Shown: positions 45,790-55,438, counted from the stretch's first letter. The stretch is DNA of 64,000 nt from Aquiflexum balticum DSM 16537 (GCF_900176595.1 NZ_LT838813.1:2308001-2372000); one strand, 5' to 3'. The notes: generated by a model not told the origin, from the letters alone. A program made the numbers and translations.

Positions 45790-47468
45790 GGAAAGGTACC
45801 AACATATCGTTTTTCAAGAGTTATGGCATTCCGGTTGGCATCGTTATTCTCATTTGGGTTTTGGTCATCTTATTTCCATTCAGGATTGACCTGACAGAGG
45901 ATAAAAGGTATTCCCTACATCCTGCTACCATTGCCTTGTTGGAATCCATTGAAGAACCTTTGGAAGTGGAAATCTTATTGACCGGTGAGCTACCGGGAGG
46001 GATGAGAAGGCTCCAAAGATCCATAGAAGAAACAGTCAAAACATTTAATGCCTACAGTGCCAAAAAAATCACCTTTTATTATGAAGACCCTTTGAGTCTT
46101 CCTGCTGATATCAGGGAGGACTATATTGTGGATTTGGCGGGTTATGGAATCAATCCCACCACCTTGTACATTTCCGAAGCAGGAGGTCAAAAAAGTAAAT
46201 TGATTTTCCCGGGTGTTGTGGTACGGAATGAAGAATTTGAAACAGGAACTTTATTGCTCAAAGGAGAAAAGGAATTGGGACCCGATCAGATATTAAATCA
46301 ATCCATTGAAAACCTGGAATTTGAACTTGCCCAAGCAATCCGCAAACTCATCAGAAAGCAGCAATATGCCATTGGAATGCTCATAGGTAATGGTGAATTG
46401 GAAGAAGATGATGGTTTTGGGATTGTAGAGGCATTGGCAGAGGACTTTGAGGTGTATAAGGTCCCAATGGAACAGGCAAAAAATGTAGAGGACTTATTTC
46501 CATTTGATGTCCTGTTGATTGCAGGTCCAAAAGAAATTTATACTGACAAAGAGATTTTTCTGATTGATCAATACTTGATGCATGGCGGTAACTTGATATT
46601 CCTGATTTACGCATTGGTTTTTGATATGGATCAGGCTGGTGGAGAAGGGACTGTAGCTATGCCTTTTGAAAACGGATTAGATCAATTGCTTTTCAGATAT
46701 GGGATCAGGGTCAACAAAGACCTGGTTCAGGACATGAATTCTGGATACCATCCGGTCATGGGCGGTAATTTCGGTGACCAACAGCAACTGATTTCATTGC
46801 CTTGGCCTTTTTATGTTTCTGCCGGAAGAATGGCCAATCACCCCATTACCAAAGGCATTGACCAGGTGATGTTTCGTTTTGTCAGCAGTTTGGATACTGT
46901 AAAGGCAGATCGAGTAAAAAAGACCCCATTGATTTTTGGATCGGATTTCAGCAGGAAGCTGTCAGCACCTGTGAGGATAGCATTTGAAGATATGGAAAAC
47001 GGGCCTGACCTTGAGCAATTTGTTTTACAAAATCTCCCTTTGTTGTACCTATTGGAAGGTGAGTTTACTTCTTTGTTCAAAAACAGATTTTTGCCGGAAG
47101 GAACGGATAAAGCAAAATTCCTGGAATCAGGAAAAGGTAAAGTTTTGGTCGCCGGTTCGGCAGAACTCTTTACAAGTTTATTTTCAGTTGTTGATGGTCA
47201 GCCATTGCCTTTGGGACAGGATCCATTTACAGAAGTCACTTATGCCAACAGACAACTTTTGCAAAACAGCATTAATTTTCTGACAGATCCAGAAGGCATT
47301 ATAGCTACGAGGACCAAGCAGTTTCAGATCAGGCCTTTGAACAAATTAAAAGTACAAAATGAAAAGGTCAAGTGGCAGTTGATCAATGTGCTGGCGCCTG
47401 TGCTGTTTTTTCTGCTTCTTGGCTTGGTGTGGATCGGTTTGAAAAAATCGAGATTTTCAAAAAAATAG
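45786..47468 (+). CDS. gldG: gliding-motility ABC transporter substrate-binding-like subunit GldG
   Basis: The 560-residue protein has an N-terminal membrane helix (GIVILIWVLVILFPF), a large periplasmic part with DLTEDKRYSLHPATIALL and KITFYYEDP, and a C-terminal membrane anchor (INVLAPVLFFLLLGLVWIGL), the standard GldG layout. Third gene of the translationally coupled gldAFG operon; dnaN follows ~180 bases later on the same strand. Confidence 0.93.
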   Translation: MRKGTNISFFKSYGIPVGIVILIWVLVILFPFRIDLTEDKRYSLHPATIALLESIEEPLEVEILLTGELPGGMRRLQRSIEETVKTFNAYSAKKITFYYEDPLSLPADIREDYIVDLAGYGINPTTLYISEAGGQKSKLIFPGVVVRNEEFETGTLLLKGEKELGPDQILNQSIENLEFELAQAIRKLIRKQQYAIGMLIGNGELEEDDGFGIVEALAEDFEVYKVPMEQAKNVEDLFPFDVLLIAGPKEIYTDKEIFLIDQYLMHGGNLIFLIYALVFDMDQAGGEGTVAMPFENGLDQLLFRYGIRVNKDLVQDMNSGYHPVMGGNFGDQQQLISLPWPFYVSAGRMANHPITKGIDQVMFRFVSSLDTVKADRVKKTPLIFGSDFSRKLSAPVRIAFEDMENGPDLEQFVLQNLPLLYLLEGEFTSLFKNRFLPEGTDKAKFLESGKGKVLVAGSAELFTSLFSVVDGQPLPLGQDPFTEVTYANRQLLQNSINFLTDPEGIIATRTKQFQIRPLNKLKVQNEKVKWQLINVLAPVLFFLLLGLVWIGLKKSRFSKK

Positions 47469-47527
47469 GGACTGCAATCAGATTTTTTCTTAAAAAATTA
47501 AGGAAACTGTTTCTGAAAACAGTCCCT
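47467..47527. other. long-range stem after gldG
   Basis: AGGGACTG (467-474) can pair with CAGTCCCT (520-527), with an inner ACTGTTT/AAAACAGT hairpin. No T run follows. It may be a weak terminator or an mRNA end structure. Confidence 0.35.
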
Positions 47528-47651
47528 GAAATCCTCAATTGCAACAGAAGGATTAAAAAAGAGGTTTTTTTGCATGTCAAAGGCATCATTTATAATTTTA
47601 TTTATAAATTTACCCTGTTCAAAATCAATTGAAAAAATAAGCACGCTATAT

Positions 47652-48776
47652 ATGAAATTTATTGTTTCTTCTTCTGCTCTTTTAAAGCAGCTTTCAACGA
47701 TCAACGGTGTAGTTACCACCAATCCTGTAGTTCCGATTTTGGAAAATTTCCTTTTTGAGATCAAAGGCGGAAAGCTCACCATCACTGCTTCCGATTTGCA
47801 GACATCCATGATTACCGAGATTGATGTAGAAGCCAAAGAAGATGGAAACATCGCTGTTCCTGCAAAGATCCTTATTGAAACATTAAAGAATCTTCCTGAG
47901 CAACCAGTTACATTTAGCATTGATCCTGATACTTACAGCATTGAGATAAGTTCTGACAATGGTAGGTATAAATTGGCCGGTGAGAATGCCACTGATTTCC
48001 CAAAAATCCCGACTGTAAGCAATGCTACAGTGGTGGACATGTCCACGGAGATATTGAGCAGTGCGATCAGCAATACCATATTTGCCACAAGCAACGATGA
48101 ATTGAGACCTGCCATGACGGGTGTTTATATCAACCTTAGCAGTACGAATACTACTTTTGTTGCCACAGACGGACACAGATTGATCAGGTACAGAAGGGTG
48201 GATGTTGCTTCACAAGATGATGCAAGCATCATCATTCCAAGAAAAGCACTCAACTTATTGAAATCGACGCTGCCATCCGAAAATGTACCCGTAGCGGTTG
48301 AATTCAACAGTTCTAATGCCTATTTCAAATTCAACAGTATCAAAATGATCTGTAGATTGATAGATGAGAGATTCCCCGATTACGAAAATGTAATTCCAGT
48401 GGACAATCCAAATCATATGACGATCGACAGGTTGGAGTTTTTGGGTTCATTGAGAAGGATTGCTATCTACGCCAACAAAACCACCCATCAGGTTAGATTG
48501 AAATTGACCGGAAGTGAATTACAGATATCAGCGGAGGATCTTGATTTCTCCAACGAAGCCAATGAAAGATTGTCCTGTGACCATGATGGAGAGGATATTG
48601 AGATTGGTTTCAATGCCAAGTTCTTGGTGGAAATGTTGAACAACCTTTCTTCCAAAGAAGTGACCTTAAAGTTCAGCGCTCCAAACCGTGCCGGATTGAT
48701 AGTTCCATCTGATAAATCCGACAATGAAGATATCCTGATGTTGGTGATGCCGGTGATGTTGAATAATTATGTTTGA
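47652..48776 (+). CDS. dnaN: DNA polymerase III beta subunit (sliding clamp)
   Basis: The 374-residue clamp begins MKFIVSSSALLKQLSTINGV at 47652 (an ORF extension from 47574 is unlike the family). It forms the dimeric ring that tethers replicative polymerase to DNA. Conserved stretches include FVATDGHRLIRYR and the C-terminal VMPVMLNN, the clamp-closing end. dnaA and other origin genes are not adjacent. It ends with a heptamer array and a terminator. Confidence 0.97.
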   Translation: MKFIVSSSALLKQLSTINGVVTTNPVVPILENFLFEIKGGKLTITASDLQTSMITEIDVEAKEDGNIAVPAKILIETLKNLPEQPVTFSIDPDTYSIEISSDNGRYKLAGENATDFPKIPTVSNATVVDMSTEILSSAISNTIFATSNDELRPAMTGVYINLSSTNTTFVATDGHRLIRYRRVDVASQDDASIIIPRKALNLLKSTLPSENVPVAVEFNSSNAYFKFNSIKMICRLIDERFPDYENVIPVDNPNHMTIDRLEFLGSLRRIAIYANKTTHQVRLKLTGSELQISAEDLDFSNEANERLSCDHDGEDIEIGFNAKFLVEMLNNLSSKEVTLKFSAPNRAGLIVPSDKSDNEDILMLVMPVMLNNYV

Positions 48777-48782
48777 TTTTGA

Positions 48783-48812
48783 GGAGACGTTAGACGCAAG
48801 ACATAAGAAAAG
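48783..48812 (+). repeat. 7-nt-period AGAnnnn array, locus E
   Basis: AGA lies at 48785, 48792, 48799 and 48806, starting nine bases after the dnaN stop on the mRNA strand and running directly into the terminator. Confidence 0.75.
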
Positions 48813-48813
48813 A

Positions 48814-48842
48814 AGAGTCCCCGATTTTGGGGACTTTTTTTG
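48814..48842 (+). terminator. dnaN terminator
   Basis: 7-bp stem AGTCCCC / GGGGACT with a 6-base loop and seven T residues. Confidence 0.92.
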
Positions 48843-49037
48843 TTTTGGGGAAAATACTTTTTGGGATATTGGGTTTAATAATTGAACATTAAAAAATCTA
48901 GTAGTTTGAAAGAACAGTTATTTGAAAGGAAAGCGGTTGATTTTTTTAAAATTCTAAAAACCACATTCCTAACTTTACCCATATATTGTCCCTAACAGGA
49001 CAACACCACAAACTTTATAATGCTCCTGATTATCAAT

Positions 49038-50912
49038 TTACCTCACCTCCAAAACCCAACACTCCAAAGGTTTCAAATCTACTCGGACTGTTGCCCTGCC
49101 ATCAGATATTTTTAAAACAGGGTTGACCTTTCCATAAAGTTTCTCAGAAAGTACCAATTCGCCTGATTTCAGATTCCACTTTTCTATCAAATCACTGGGC
49201 AATTCCAAGTCAAAACCAAAAGTCTGTTCTGTATCAAAATTACAGACAATCAAAAGTTTTTGGTTATCACTCCACCGGACAAAAGAAAAAACCCTGTCAT
49301 TGTACCATTCGGTTTGTTGGCGGTTATGGCTGTGTATTTCCTGATAAGCGCCTGCAAGTGCGGAACTTCTCTTGGTGAAATTCAATAGCCTGACATAGAA
49401 GTCTCTCAGTTCTTTTTCCTCAGCTGTCAGTTGTCCCCCATCGAATTTCCCGCTATTCATCCACCTTTGATGATGCGGAACACCGATGTAATCAAAAATG
49501 GAAGTTCTTGTAGGTTTGCCGAACCCGGCATCTTCAGCCCCTGGTTCTCCAACTTCCTGCCCAAAATAAATCATCATAGGTGCCGCATCTATGGTCGCAG
49601 AAAGGACTGCTGCAGGTTTGCCGATTTCCGCTTTTCCGACAAAATCCGGACTTGCAATCCGCTGTTCGTCGTGATTCTCCAAAAAGTGTAGCATATGCTT
49701 GCCAATATCCGAAAGTCCATTTTGGATATTGATTAGATTATCTGTTGAACCTTTCCCCTGCATGATGTTTTTCAAAGTATCGTACAATTCCACCTTGTCA
49801 TACAGGTAATCCATTTTGCCCAAATGGATATAGTTCCTGTATTCCCTTGGATTATAGATTTCAGCTAAAAGGAATGCTTCCGGGTTTTTCATCTTGATAG
49901 CTGAGTTCATGTAACTCCAAAACTCCACGGGCACCATCTCCGCCATATCATACCGAAAACCATCCACTCCCTTTTCAATCCAAAACAGGGCAATATCTCT
50001 GAATTTCTTCCACGAATCAGGTACCTCCTTATCCTTCCAAAAATCAAAATGCTCCTGATAGCTTTTTTGACTAAAGTCTGACGGTAGTTCAGAGAAATCC
50101 TTGGTACCATCAGGCTTGATACCATAGTTGATTTTGACGGTTTCATACCAATCATAAAAATGGGGCTGAGGTTCCCTGCTACCGTTTCCGGTCCACTTCG
50201 CTGGGTTTTCATCAAACTTTCCATCAGCCAAAGGATGTGCTTCTCCACCAAGTGGCCTGTAATCATTCAATGGTTCCGGTACTTCAAATGCCTTTCCCGG
50301 GATATAGTAAAAGTTGTTGTCCCTTTTATATTCCACGGTAGTATCATCATCCACCCCAAAATCCTCCACACCTTGGGGATTGTTTTTCCCTTCATATTTC
50401 CGTGCAACATGGTTAGGTACGATATCTATGATGACCTTCATACCATGCTTGTGGGTGCGGGCAATCAAAGTTTCAAACTCCTCCATTCTTTTGGCCGGGT
50501 CAAGTGCCAAATCAGGATTGACCTGATAGTAGTCTTTGACAGCATAGGGTGAACCTGCCCTACCCTTGACCACATCCGGGTCATCATTGGAGATGCCATA
50601 AGCGGTGTAATCCCTTATAACCGCATGATGGGGAATCCCGGTGAACCAGATATGGGTAACGCCCATGGCCTTGATTTCTTCCAAGGCTTTATCCGTAAAG
50701 TCATTGAACTTACCCACACCATTTTCTTCGATTGTTCCCCAGGGTTTGTTGGTTGTATTGGTATTGCCAAAAAGGCGCGTGAAAACCTGATAAACGACCA
50801 CTTTATGTGTTTCTTCCATTTGGGATGCTGATTCAATAGGTTTATTTTCGCAGGCAAAAAAACCAGTCGATAGACTTGCTGCCAATGACATTGTGGTAAG
50901 TAGTTTTTTCAT
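49038..50912 (-). CDS. GH13 alpha-amylase-family lipoprotein
   Basis: The 624-residue protein has a lipobox (GFFAC, Cys21) and a GH13 (beta/alpha)8 barrel: region I DIVPNH (163-168), nucleophile in GFRYDMAE (Asp322), acid/base in LLAEIYNP (Glu351), stabiliser in LENHDEQR (Asp415), and a C-terminal beta domain. It should hydrolyse or transfer alpha-glucans (starch, maltodextrin) at the periplasmic or outer face. No sus-type receptor is adjacent. Monocistronic. Confidence 0.92.
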   Translation of the reverse strand: MKKLLTTMSLAASLSTGFFACENKPIESASQMEETHKVVVYQVFTRLFGNTNTTNKPWGTIEENGVGKFNDFTDKALEEIKAMGVTHIWFTGIPHHAVIRDYTAYGISNDDPDVVKGRAGSPYAVKDYYQVNPDLALDPAKRMEEFETLIARTHKHGMKVIIDIVPNHVARKYEGKNNPQGVEDFGVDDDTTVEYKRDNNFYYIPGKAFEVPEPLNDYRPLGGEAHPLADGKFDENPAKWTGNGSREPQPHFYDWYETVKINYGIKPDGTKDFSELPSDFSQKSYQEHFDFWKDKEVPDSWKKFRDIALFWIEKGVDGFRYDMAEMVPVEFWSYMNSAIKMKNPEAFLLAEIYNPREYRNYIHLGKMDYLYDKVELYDTLKNIMQGKGSTDNLINIQNGLSDIGKHMLHFLENHDEQRIASPDFVGKAEIGKPAAVLSATIDAAPMMIYFGQEVGEPGAEDAGFGKPTRTSIFDYIGVPHHQRWMNSGKFDGGQLTAEEKELRDFYVRLLNFTKRSSALAGAYQEIHSHNRQQTEWYNDRVFSFVRWSDNQKLLIVCNFDTEQTFGFDLELPSDLIEKWNLKSGELVLSEKLYGKVNPVLKISDGRATVRVDLKPLECWVLEVR

Positions 50913-50972
50913 AGACTTAAAGATAAAAAATGTTGGCTTTCTTCATCAAAAAATCAGAAAATTCCCATAAAA

Positions 50973-51008
50973 CAAAAGTCCTGCTGTATATAGAGCGCAG
51001 GACTTTTG
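50973..51008 (-). terminator. terminator of the outer-membrane protein gene
   Basis: A perfect 12-bp stem CAAAAGTCCTGC / GCAGGACTTTTG with a 12-base loop; on the minus strand it leads into T-rich sequence. Confidence 0.85.
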
Positions 51009-51042
51009 ATTATTTAAATCCCTCGAGGGACGATGTAGGGTC

Positions 51043-51639
51043 TTACCTGCCAATGAAATAATTAACCCCAAGACTCACCTGACCCAGATTGGTTTGGAAA
51101 TACCTTTCCCTAATTGAAGAATTTGTCCAATTTGATGAGTAATATATTTGACCAATGCCTGCGTCAAAGCCCCATTTCCGGTTGGGCATAAATGTAAATA
51201 CCGGACGAAAAGAAAGATTTAATCTTGTGTTTTTCTCTTCACCAGATGATGAATTTTCATCTCTATTAATGGTTCCAATCAAGCCTCTTCCTTCTAAACT
51301 GAAAAAGAATTGTTCAGAAATTGTAAAAAACTTTCTTGCATAAATTCCTCCTGCTAATCCATTGGTTTTTCTGTCTTCGAATAAATTGGTAACAGGGTTA
51401 AAAGAAGGGGTGTTATTGGCAAATACATTTACAATGGGACCCAAGGCAAATGATTCTGACATGAAAAACCCCATATGACCCGTAACCGAAAAAAAGGTGT
51501 TGGTGGTGGGAACATCAGAACTGATTTCATATTTAATAGAAGTATATGATAAGTCGGCACCTATCATTTTTGTTCCTTTTGAGAATTGTCCAAAGGAAAC
51601 GAGCGGCACAAATGCCAAGAGAAACAGAAGTTTTTTCAT
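51043..51639 (-). CDS. small outer-membrane beta-barrel protein
   Basis: A 198-residue protein with a signal peptide (cleavage near VSFGQ) and about eight beta strands, ending LGQVSLGVNYFIGR. It looks like the outer-membrane beta-barrel family (OmpA/OmpX-like, PF13568-type) common in Bacteroidota. Probably a structural or adhesive membrane protein. It lies 58 bases downstream of the peptidase gene and may be in its transcript. Confidence 0.8.
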   Translation of the reverse strand: MKKLLFLLAFVPLVSFGQFSKGTKMIGADLSYTSIKYEISSDVPTTNTFFSVTGHMGFFMSESFALGPIVNVFANNTPSFNPVTNLFEDRKTNGLAGGIYARKFFTISEQFFFSLEGRGLIGTINRDENSSSGEEKNTRLNLSFRPVFTFMPNRKWGFDAGIGQIYYSSNWTNSSIRERYFQTNLGQVSLGVNYFIGR

Positions 51640-51697
51640 CGATCGAAATTAAAATTTTCTAAAGGTATAGTTTAGTTTTTAATTTCAAACGAATTAT

Positions 51698-52990
51698 TTA
51701 TTTCAATAATCGATAAACAAACACTGTACTCCTTTTAATTAAATCCGGATACTGTTTCATATTGATTGTCTCAGCGGGAGAGTGGGCACCTGTACCCGAT
51801 GCACCCAAGCCATCGATGCAATCCAGATAATCGGCCACATAGGAAATATCACCCGCACCCCTTGAACCGGGGTCTCCTGCTTTTACTTCCCCAAAACCCA
51901 TATCTACACTGACCTGGCTCAAAATATCCACCAAAGCATAATTTCCCGGTGTCGGGGGCATAGAAGGTATGCCATCCTGGAATTTGATTTCGGCTGTAGT
52001 TCCGTTAAGGTTTTTGGATACAATCTGTTTCATTTTTTCCCTGGCAGCTTCTTTTTGGGGTTCACCCAAAAACCGTAAATCCCCGGTAACAAAAGCTTCC
52101 CTCGCCACAATATTGGTTTTGCCCAATGCTTCACCCTCTCCCGTGTCCTGATTATAGCTGATATCTGAACCGCCAATAAACTGTCCGGGATTGAATGTCA
52201 GGTATTGCTCTCCTGCCAATTCCTCCCGGAATTGATTGAGTATCCTTGATGCTTCATAAATGGCCCCGTAGCCAACTGACTCCCTAAAAACTCCCGAGGA
52301 ATGCACTTGTTTGCCTGTGGTTTTCAAAGTCCATCCACTTGCACCCCTTCTGGCTACAGTGGCGATATTGAATCCTTGGGCGGTTTCGTAACCCAAGGCA
52401 TAGTCATGCTGCTTGGCCCTTTCCACAAAGTCTGCCCTGCTGACCCAGGAAGGATCTCCTGCATTTTCTTCGTCTCCGGGGAAATAGACAGTAATGGTCC
52501 GGTCTTTCAAAAGTCCCATTTCATCCAATGCTTTCAAAGTAGCGAAAATCATCACATTACCGCCTTTCATGTCATTGACGCCCTGACCCTTTGCAGTGGA
52601 ATCATTGACCATAGTGAAGGGGTAAAAGGGCATGTCTTTTTCAAATACAGTATCCAAGTGTCCGATAAAGAAAAGCTTTTTGCCTATTGTTCCCTTTCTT
52701 GTTGCCACAAAATGACCTGCCCGCTTCAGAGAGCCGGGTAAAGTTATCCATTCAGTCTGAAAACCGATTTTGGCAAATTCCCTTTCAAAAACCCTGCCCA
52801 CCTCGCGGACACCTTCCATGTTTAAAGTACCCGAATTGATGTTGACAGTTTCTTCCAACAGGGTAACTGTTTCTTCATAGTTTTTGTCTATCAGGTCAAC
52901 GAGTTGCTGCTCGGTTTTTGTGAGTTTTTGGGAGAAGGCTAGGATTGGAAATATCAGAAGTGGGAGAAGAATAATTTTTTTAATTTTCAT
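51698..52990 (-). CDS. exported M20-family zinc metallopeptidase
   Basis: A 430-residue protein with a signal peptide (cleavage near LAFSQ) and the M20 (carboxypeptidase G2/glutamate carboxypeptidase-like) active site: GHLDTVF (His111, Asp113), NDMKGG (Asp140), the catalytic pair DEEN (Glu174, Glu175) and a terminal GAHSPAETI His. It cleaves peptides or acyl-amino acids in the periplasm; the exact substrate is unknown. Its start overlaps the stop of the PIN toxin gene (ATGA), which is unusual. Confidence 0.88.
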   Translation of the reverse strand: MKIKKIILLPLLIFPILAFSQKLTKTEQQLVDLIDKNYEETVTLLEETVNINSGTLNMEGVREVGRVFEREFAKIGFQTEWITLPGSLKRAGHFVATRKGTIGKKLFFIGHLDTVFEKDMPFYPFTMVNDSTAKGQGVNDMKGGNVMIFATLKALDEMGLLKDRTITVYFPGDEENAGDPSWVSRADFVERAKQHDYALGYETAQGFNIATVARRGASGWTLKTTGKQVHSSGVFRESVGYGAIYEASRILNQFREELAGEQYLTFNPGQFIGGSDISYNQDTGEGEALGKTNIVAREAFVTGDLRFLGEPQKEAAREKMKQIVSKNLNGTTAEIKFQDGIPSMPPTPGNYALVDILSQVSVDMGFGEVKAGDPGSRGAGDISYVADYLDCIDGLGASGTGAHSPAETINMKQYPDLIKRSTVFVYRLLK

Positions 52991-53439
52991 TTTTCTAATT
53001 TATGTAGATTGTCCATTATAATTACCTTGGCTTCCGTCACTTTCCTTAGTCCTAAGTCATTGGTTAGGAAAAAATCACAGCCAACTTGAATGGATGTTCC
53101 TATTTGAATCGCATCGGGAGTTTTGAGTCCATATTTTACTCTAAGCTTTGAAGCCAATTTTGCTATTTCAACATCGAGGGGTATTAATTCAAAATACTGG
53201 GACTGGGTTAAAATCAATTCATATTTTTGGACAAGGTCTTCCCTGTTTAATTTCATGGGATGCACAAGAAGTTCGGTCAACGTCAATGCAGAACTATAAA
53301 GAATACTTAAACCTTGTTGGTTTGATTTAAAAAAGCGGTCTAGAACTTCCTGGTACTTTTCATTTCCCTCAATAAAATAAATTAGAGGTGCAGTATCTAT
53401 AAAAAATTTACCTTTAAAAGAGCTTTTTTCTAATCCCAT
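52987..53439 (-). CDS. PIN-domain RNase, VapC-like toxin
   Basis: A 150-residue PIN protein with the complete acidic set: FFIDTAPLIYF (Asp15), LTELLVHP (Glu56), KTPDAIQIG (Asp109) and LTNDLGL (Asp128). VapC toxins are Mg-dependent RNases acting on tRNA or rRNA. It overlaps the upstream small gene by ten bases, the normal antitoxin-toxin arrangement, and overlaps the peptidase start downstream by four bases. Confidence 0.88.
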   Translation of the reverse strand: MGLEKSSFKGKFFIDTAPLIYFIEGNEKYQEVLDRFFKSNQQGLSILYSSALTLTELLVHPMKLNREDLVQKYELILTQSQYFELIPLDVEIAKLASKLRVKYGLKTPDAIQIGTSIQVGCDFFLTNDLGLRKVTEAKVIIMDNLHKLEK

Positions 53440-53654
53440 TGTCTTAAATCCTGGAGATATTGTTTGACATCAATGTCTTTCCATATTTCACTCCCTAAGT
53501 TTTTCAAATCGGTTAATGCCAACGATTTGGTTTTTCTTGATTGATTTTCTTGGTGGATCTTAGAAAGAATTTTTTCAGCCAGCATGAGCTGATCTTCTTT
53601 ATCTAATTTTTCAACCTTTGGCCAAATCTCTTCCAAGTTCTCTATTGATTTCAT
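53430..53654 (-). CDS. putative antitoxin partner of the PIN toxin
   Basis: A 74-residue hydrophilic protein directly upstream of, and overlapping, the PIN gene. The N-terminal part is a predicted helix pair (EEIWPKVEKLDKEDQLMLAEKIL); the C-terminal end IDVKQYLQDLRQWD is the kind of helix that binds a PIN toxin. No standard antitoxin DNA-binding fold is recognised, so its assignment rests on position and overlap. Confidence 0.75.
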   Translation of the reverse strand: MKSIENLEEIWPKVEKLDKEDQLMLAEKILSKIHQENQSRKTKSLALTDLKNLGSEIWKDIDVKQYLQDLRQWD

Positions 53655-53779
53655 AATATCTATTTAGGAAATTTTATCTGTATCTAAAAGATAAAACACA
53701 AATTTATGCTAATTGATTTCATGTAAAAATTCACCCAAAAGTGAATCTATATCCGATAGCTTTTATTAGAACTCATGAC

Positions 53780-53875
53780 CTGTCCCGATCATCTGGATAA
53801 CGCTGATTGAGTAGATTTTCACCGATTTTCGCATCTGTGCAAATCAGTAAAATCTGTGTCATCAGTGTTCTATCG
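53780..53875. repeat. degenerate ACWGAT repeat, 9-10-nt period
   Basis: On the minus strand ACTGAT or ACAGAT recurs with spacings of 9, 9 and 10, followed by looser GAT/ATC copies. It lies between the antitoxin gene and a lipoprotein gene. Similar CTGATnACACAGATT text is common between genes in many bacteria (recollection, not searched). Confidence 0.55.
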
Positions 53876-53941
53876 ATTAATTCAACTAAAGCGTTAAATT
53901 AAATCTAAACTGTTAATGTTATTTTAAGTCATGGTATAAAT

Positions 53942-54583
53942 TCAATCCACCTGAATATTGGTGAACCAAATAAACTTCATCCCTTCATCATTTTTATGTT
54001 CGGTTGCAAATTTGATTCCTTTGAATTCTTTCTCGGCTTCCCAGGTGATAGCCCTTCCTTCAGGTCCGTTTCCTCTTCGGAATACCCATTCAGTGATAAG
54101 GTGGTCTTCATCCAAATAAAGGTCATAGGCGTCACCGGGGGTATATCCATCTTCAGTGTTATAGATAATGATCAGTTTGGTGCTGTTGTTACCTGAAATG
54201 GGAGCGGGGACATTTTCTTCCACTTCATAGGTATAGCCACTGTCCCATGCCAACTGAAAGGGATACATCAGCCAGTATTTGTCATTGATAAATCCCTTGT
54301 CTGCGGGAGGCATTTGGTCAGCGGGAAGGTCGAGGCTATAGGTGTAGCTGGTATCAGCATCTGCATAATAAACTGTCCTTTCTTTGATATTCCATTTCCA
54401 ATCTCTTGTTCGGACTGTTTCCGGATTTGCCTGTACATTCCAGGTATAGGCTATGGAATTGATTTTATCGAAATTGTCAAAGCCATAGGCCTTGGCTACT
54501 TTCATTGGTAGGGAAGCTTCCTCCTTTGGGGCACAGGAAGTGATAAATAACAGGGCCAGAATAATATAGCAGAAGTTTTTCAT
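53942..54583 (-). CDS. putative lipoprotein, unknown function
   Basis: A 213-residue protein with a lipobox (LFITSC, Cys17). The rest is beta-rich: INSIAYTWNVQANPETVRTRD, KWNIKERTVYYADAD, KLIIIYNTEDGYTPGDAYDLY. The pattern of long strands with W and Y resembles LolA-type or DUF6503-like half-barrels that bind lipids, but I cannot assign it safely. Same strand as the SDR cluster but not clearly part of it (70-bp gap). Confidence 0.65.
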   Translation of the reverse strand: MKNFCYIILALLFITSCAPKEEASLPMKVAKAYGFDNFDKINSIAYTWNVQANPETVRTRDWKWNIKERTVYYADADTSYTYSLDLPADQMPPADKGFINDKYWLMYPFQLAWDSGYTYEVEENVPAPISGNNSTKLIIIYNTEDGYTPGDAYDLYLDEDHLITEWVFRRGNGPEGRAITWEAEKEFKGIKFATEHKNDEGMKFIWFTNIQVD

Positions 54584-54655
54584 GGTTAAGGTTTTTAAGT
54601 GGTTGAAAGCAATTTAACTTTTTCTTCAGAGAAATGCCCCATCTAATTTACAGGA

Positions 54656-55438
54656 TCACAGGTTTTTGGTTTTATGGGTCCAATTATCAAATTTATTTTT
54701 TTCCAGTTTAAGATAAGTGGGTTTGAAAACCGGAAGAATCCTGTTGACCAACTGAATGATTCGAAAAGTTCTTGAAGGGAAAATTCTTGTCTTCCCTTTT
54801 GCTACTCCCCTTATCATGATTTTCACTACGGATTCCACTGATTGAACCGGGAATGCTTTTGGAATGGAACTCCCTGCCTTTTCAAAGAATTTGGTTTTGG
54901 TGGCTATGGGGTACACCAAAGTCAGCCAATCCCCACCTCCCTCAGTTCGGATTGTTTCTGCAAATTGGTGAAGTCCGGCCTTTGAAGCTGCATATGCACC
55001 ATAGCCGGGAATATGCCAAAAAGACATGGCGGAAGCTGTGATGACCAATCTAAAAGGATAATCCGGTTGGTTTTTGAATAACTGTTTCGCAGTTTCAATA
55101 GGAACAAGGGTATTGATGCGAAGTAGCTTTTCAAAATCATCGGCAGCAAGGTCCTTCCAAGAGCTATATTTGGCATAACCTGCATTGGCAAAAAAGATGT
55201 CTACCTTTTTCCAGTGATCATGTATCCAAGCAAAAATTTCAAGCAGGCTCTCTATTTGGGTAAGATCCAAACACAAAAATTCAATCTTAGGGTAATTGTT
55301 TTTTAATTCCCCAAGTTTCTCCAAGTCAATATCTACAGCCAAAATATGATTATTCGATGCACTGAGTTGGCAGACCAATTCCTTGCCGATTCCTGAAGCA
55401 GCACCTGTAACGACAATATTTTGGTTGTAGATGTACAT
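54656..55438 (-). CDS. short-chain dehydrogenase/reductase
   Basis: A 260-residue Rossmann protein: TGAASGIG (11-18) for cofactor, NAG at 85-87, Ser near 136-138, and Y-x3-K as YAASK (Tyr149, Lys153). The Gly and downstream VDID favour NADPH or NAD use but do not decide it. The start codon follows the stop of the acetoacetate-decarboxylase-like gene with no gap, so the two are a translationally linked pair. Substrate unknown. Confidence 0.87.
   Translation of the reverse strand: MYIYNQNIVVTGAASGIGKELVCQLSASNNHILAVDIDLEKLGELKNNYPKIEFLCLDLTQIESLLEIFAWIHDHWKKVDIFFANAGYAKYSSWKDLAADDFEKLLRINTLVPIETAKQLFKNQPDYPFRLVITASAMSFWHIPGYGAYAASKAGLHQFAETIRTEGGGDWLTLVYPIATKTKFFEKAGSSIPKAFPVQSVESVVKIMIRGVAKGKTRIFPSRTFRIIQLVNRILPVFKPTYLKLEKNKFDNWTHKTKNL

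Noticed and set aside
47469-47651. Replication origin next to dnaN
   Set aside because: No dnaA gene and no cluster of DnaA boxes (TTATCCACA-like) is visible in the short spacer.
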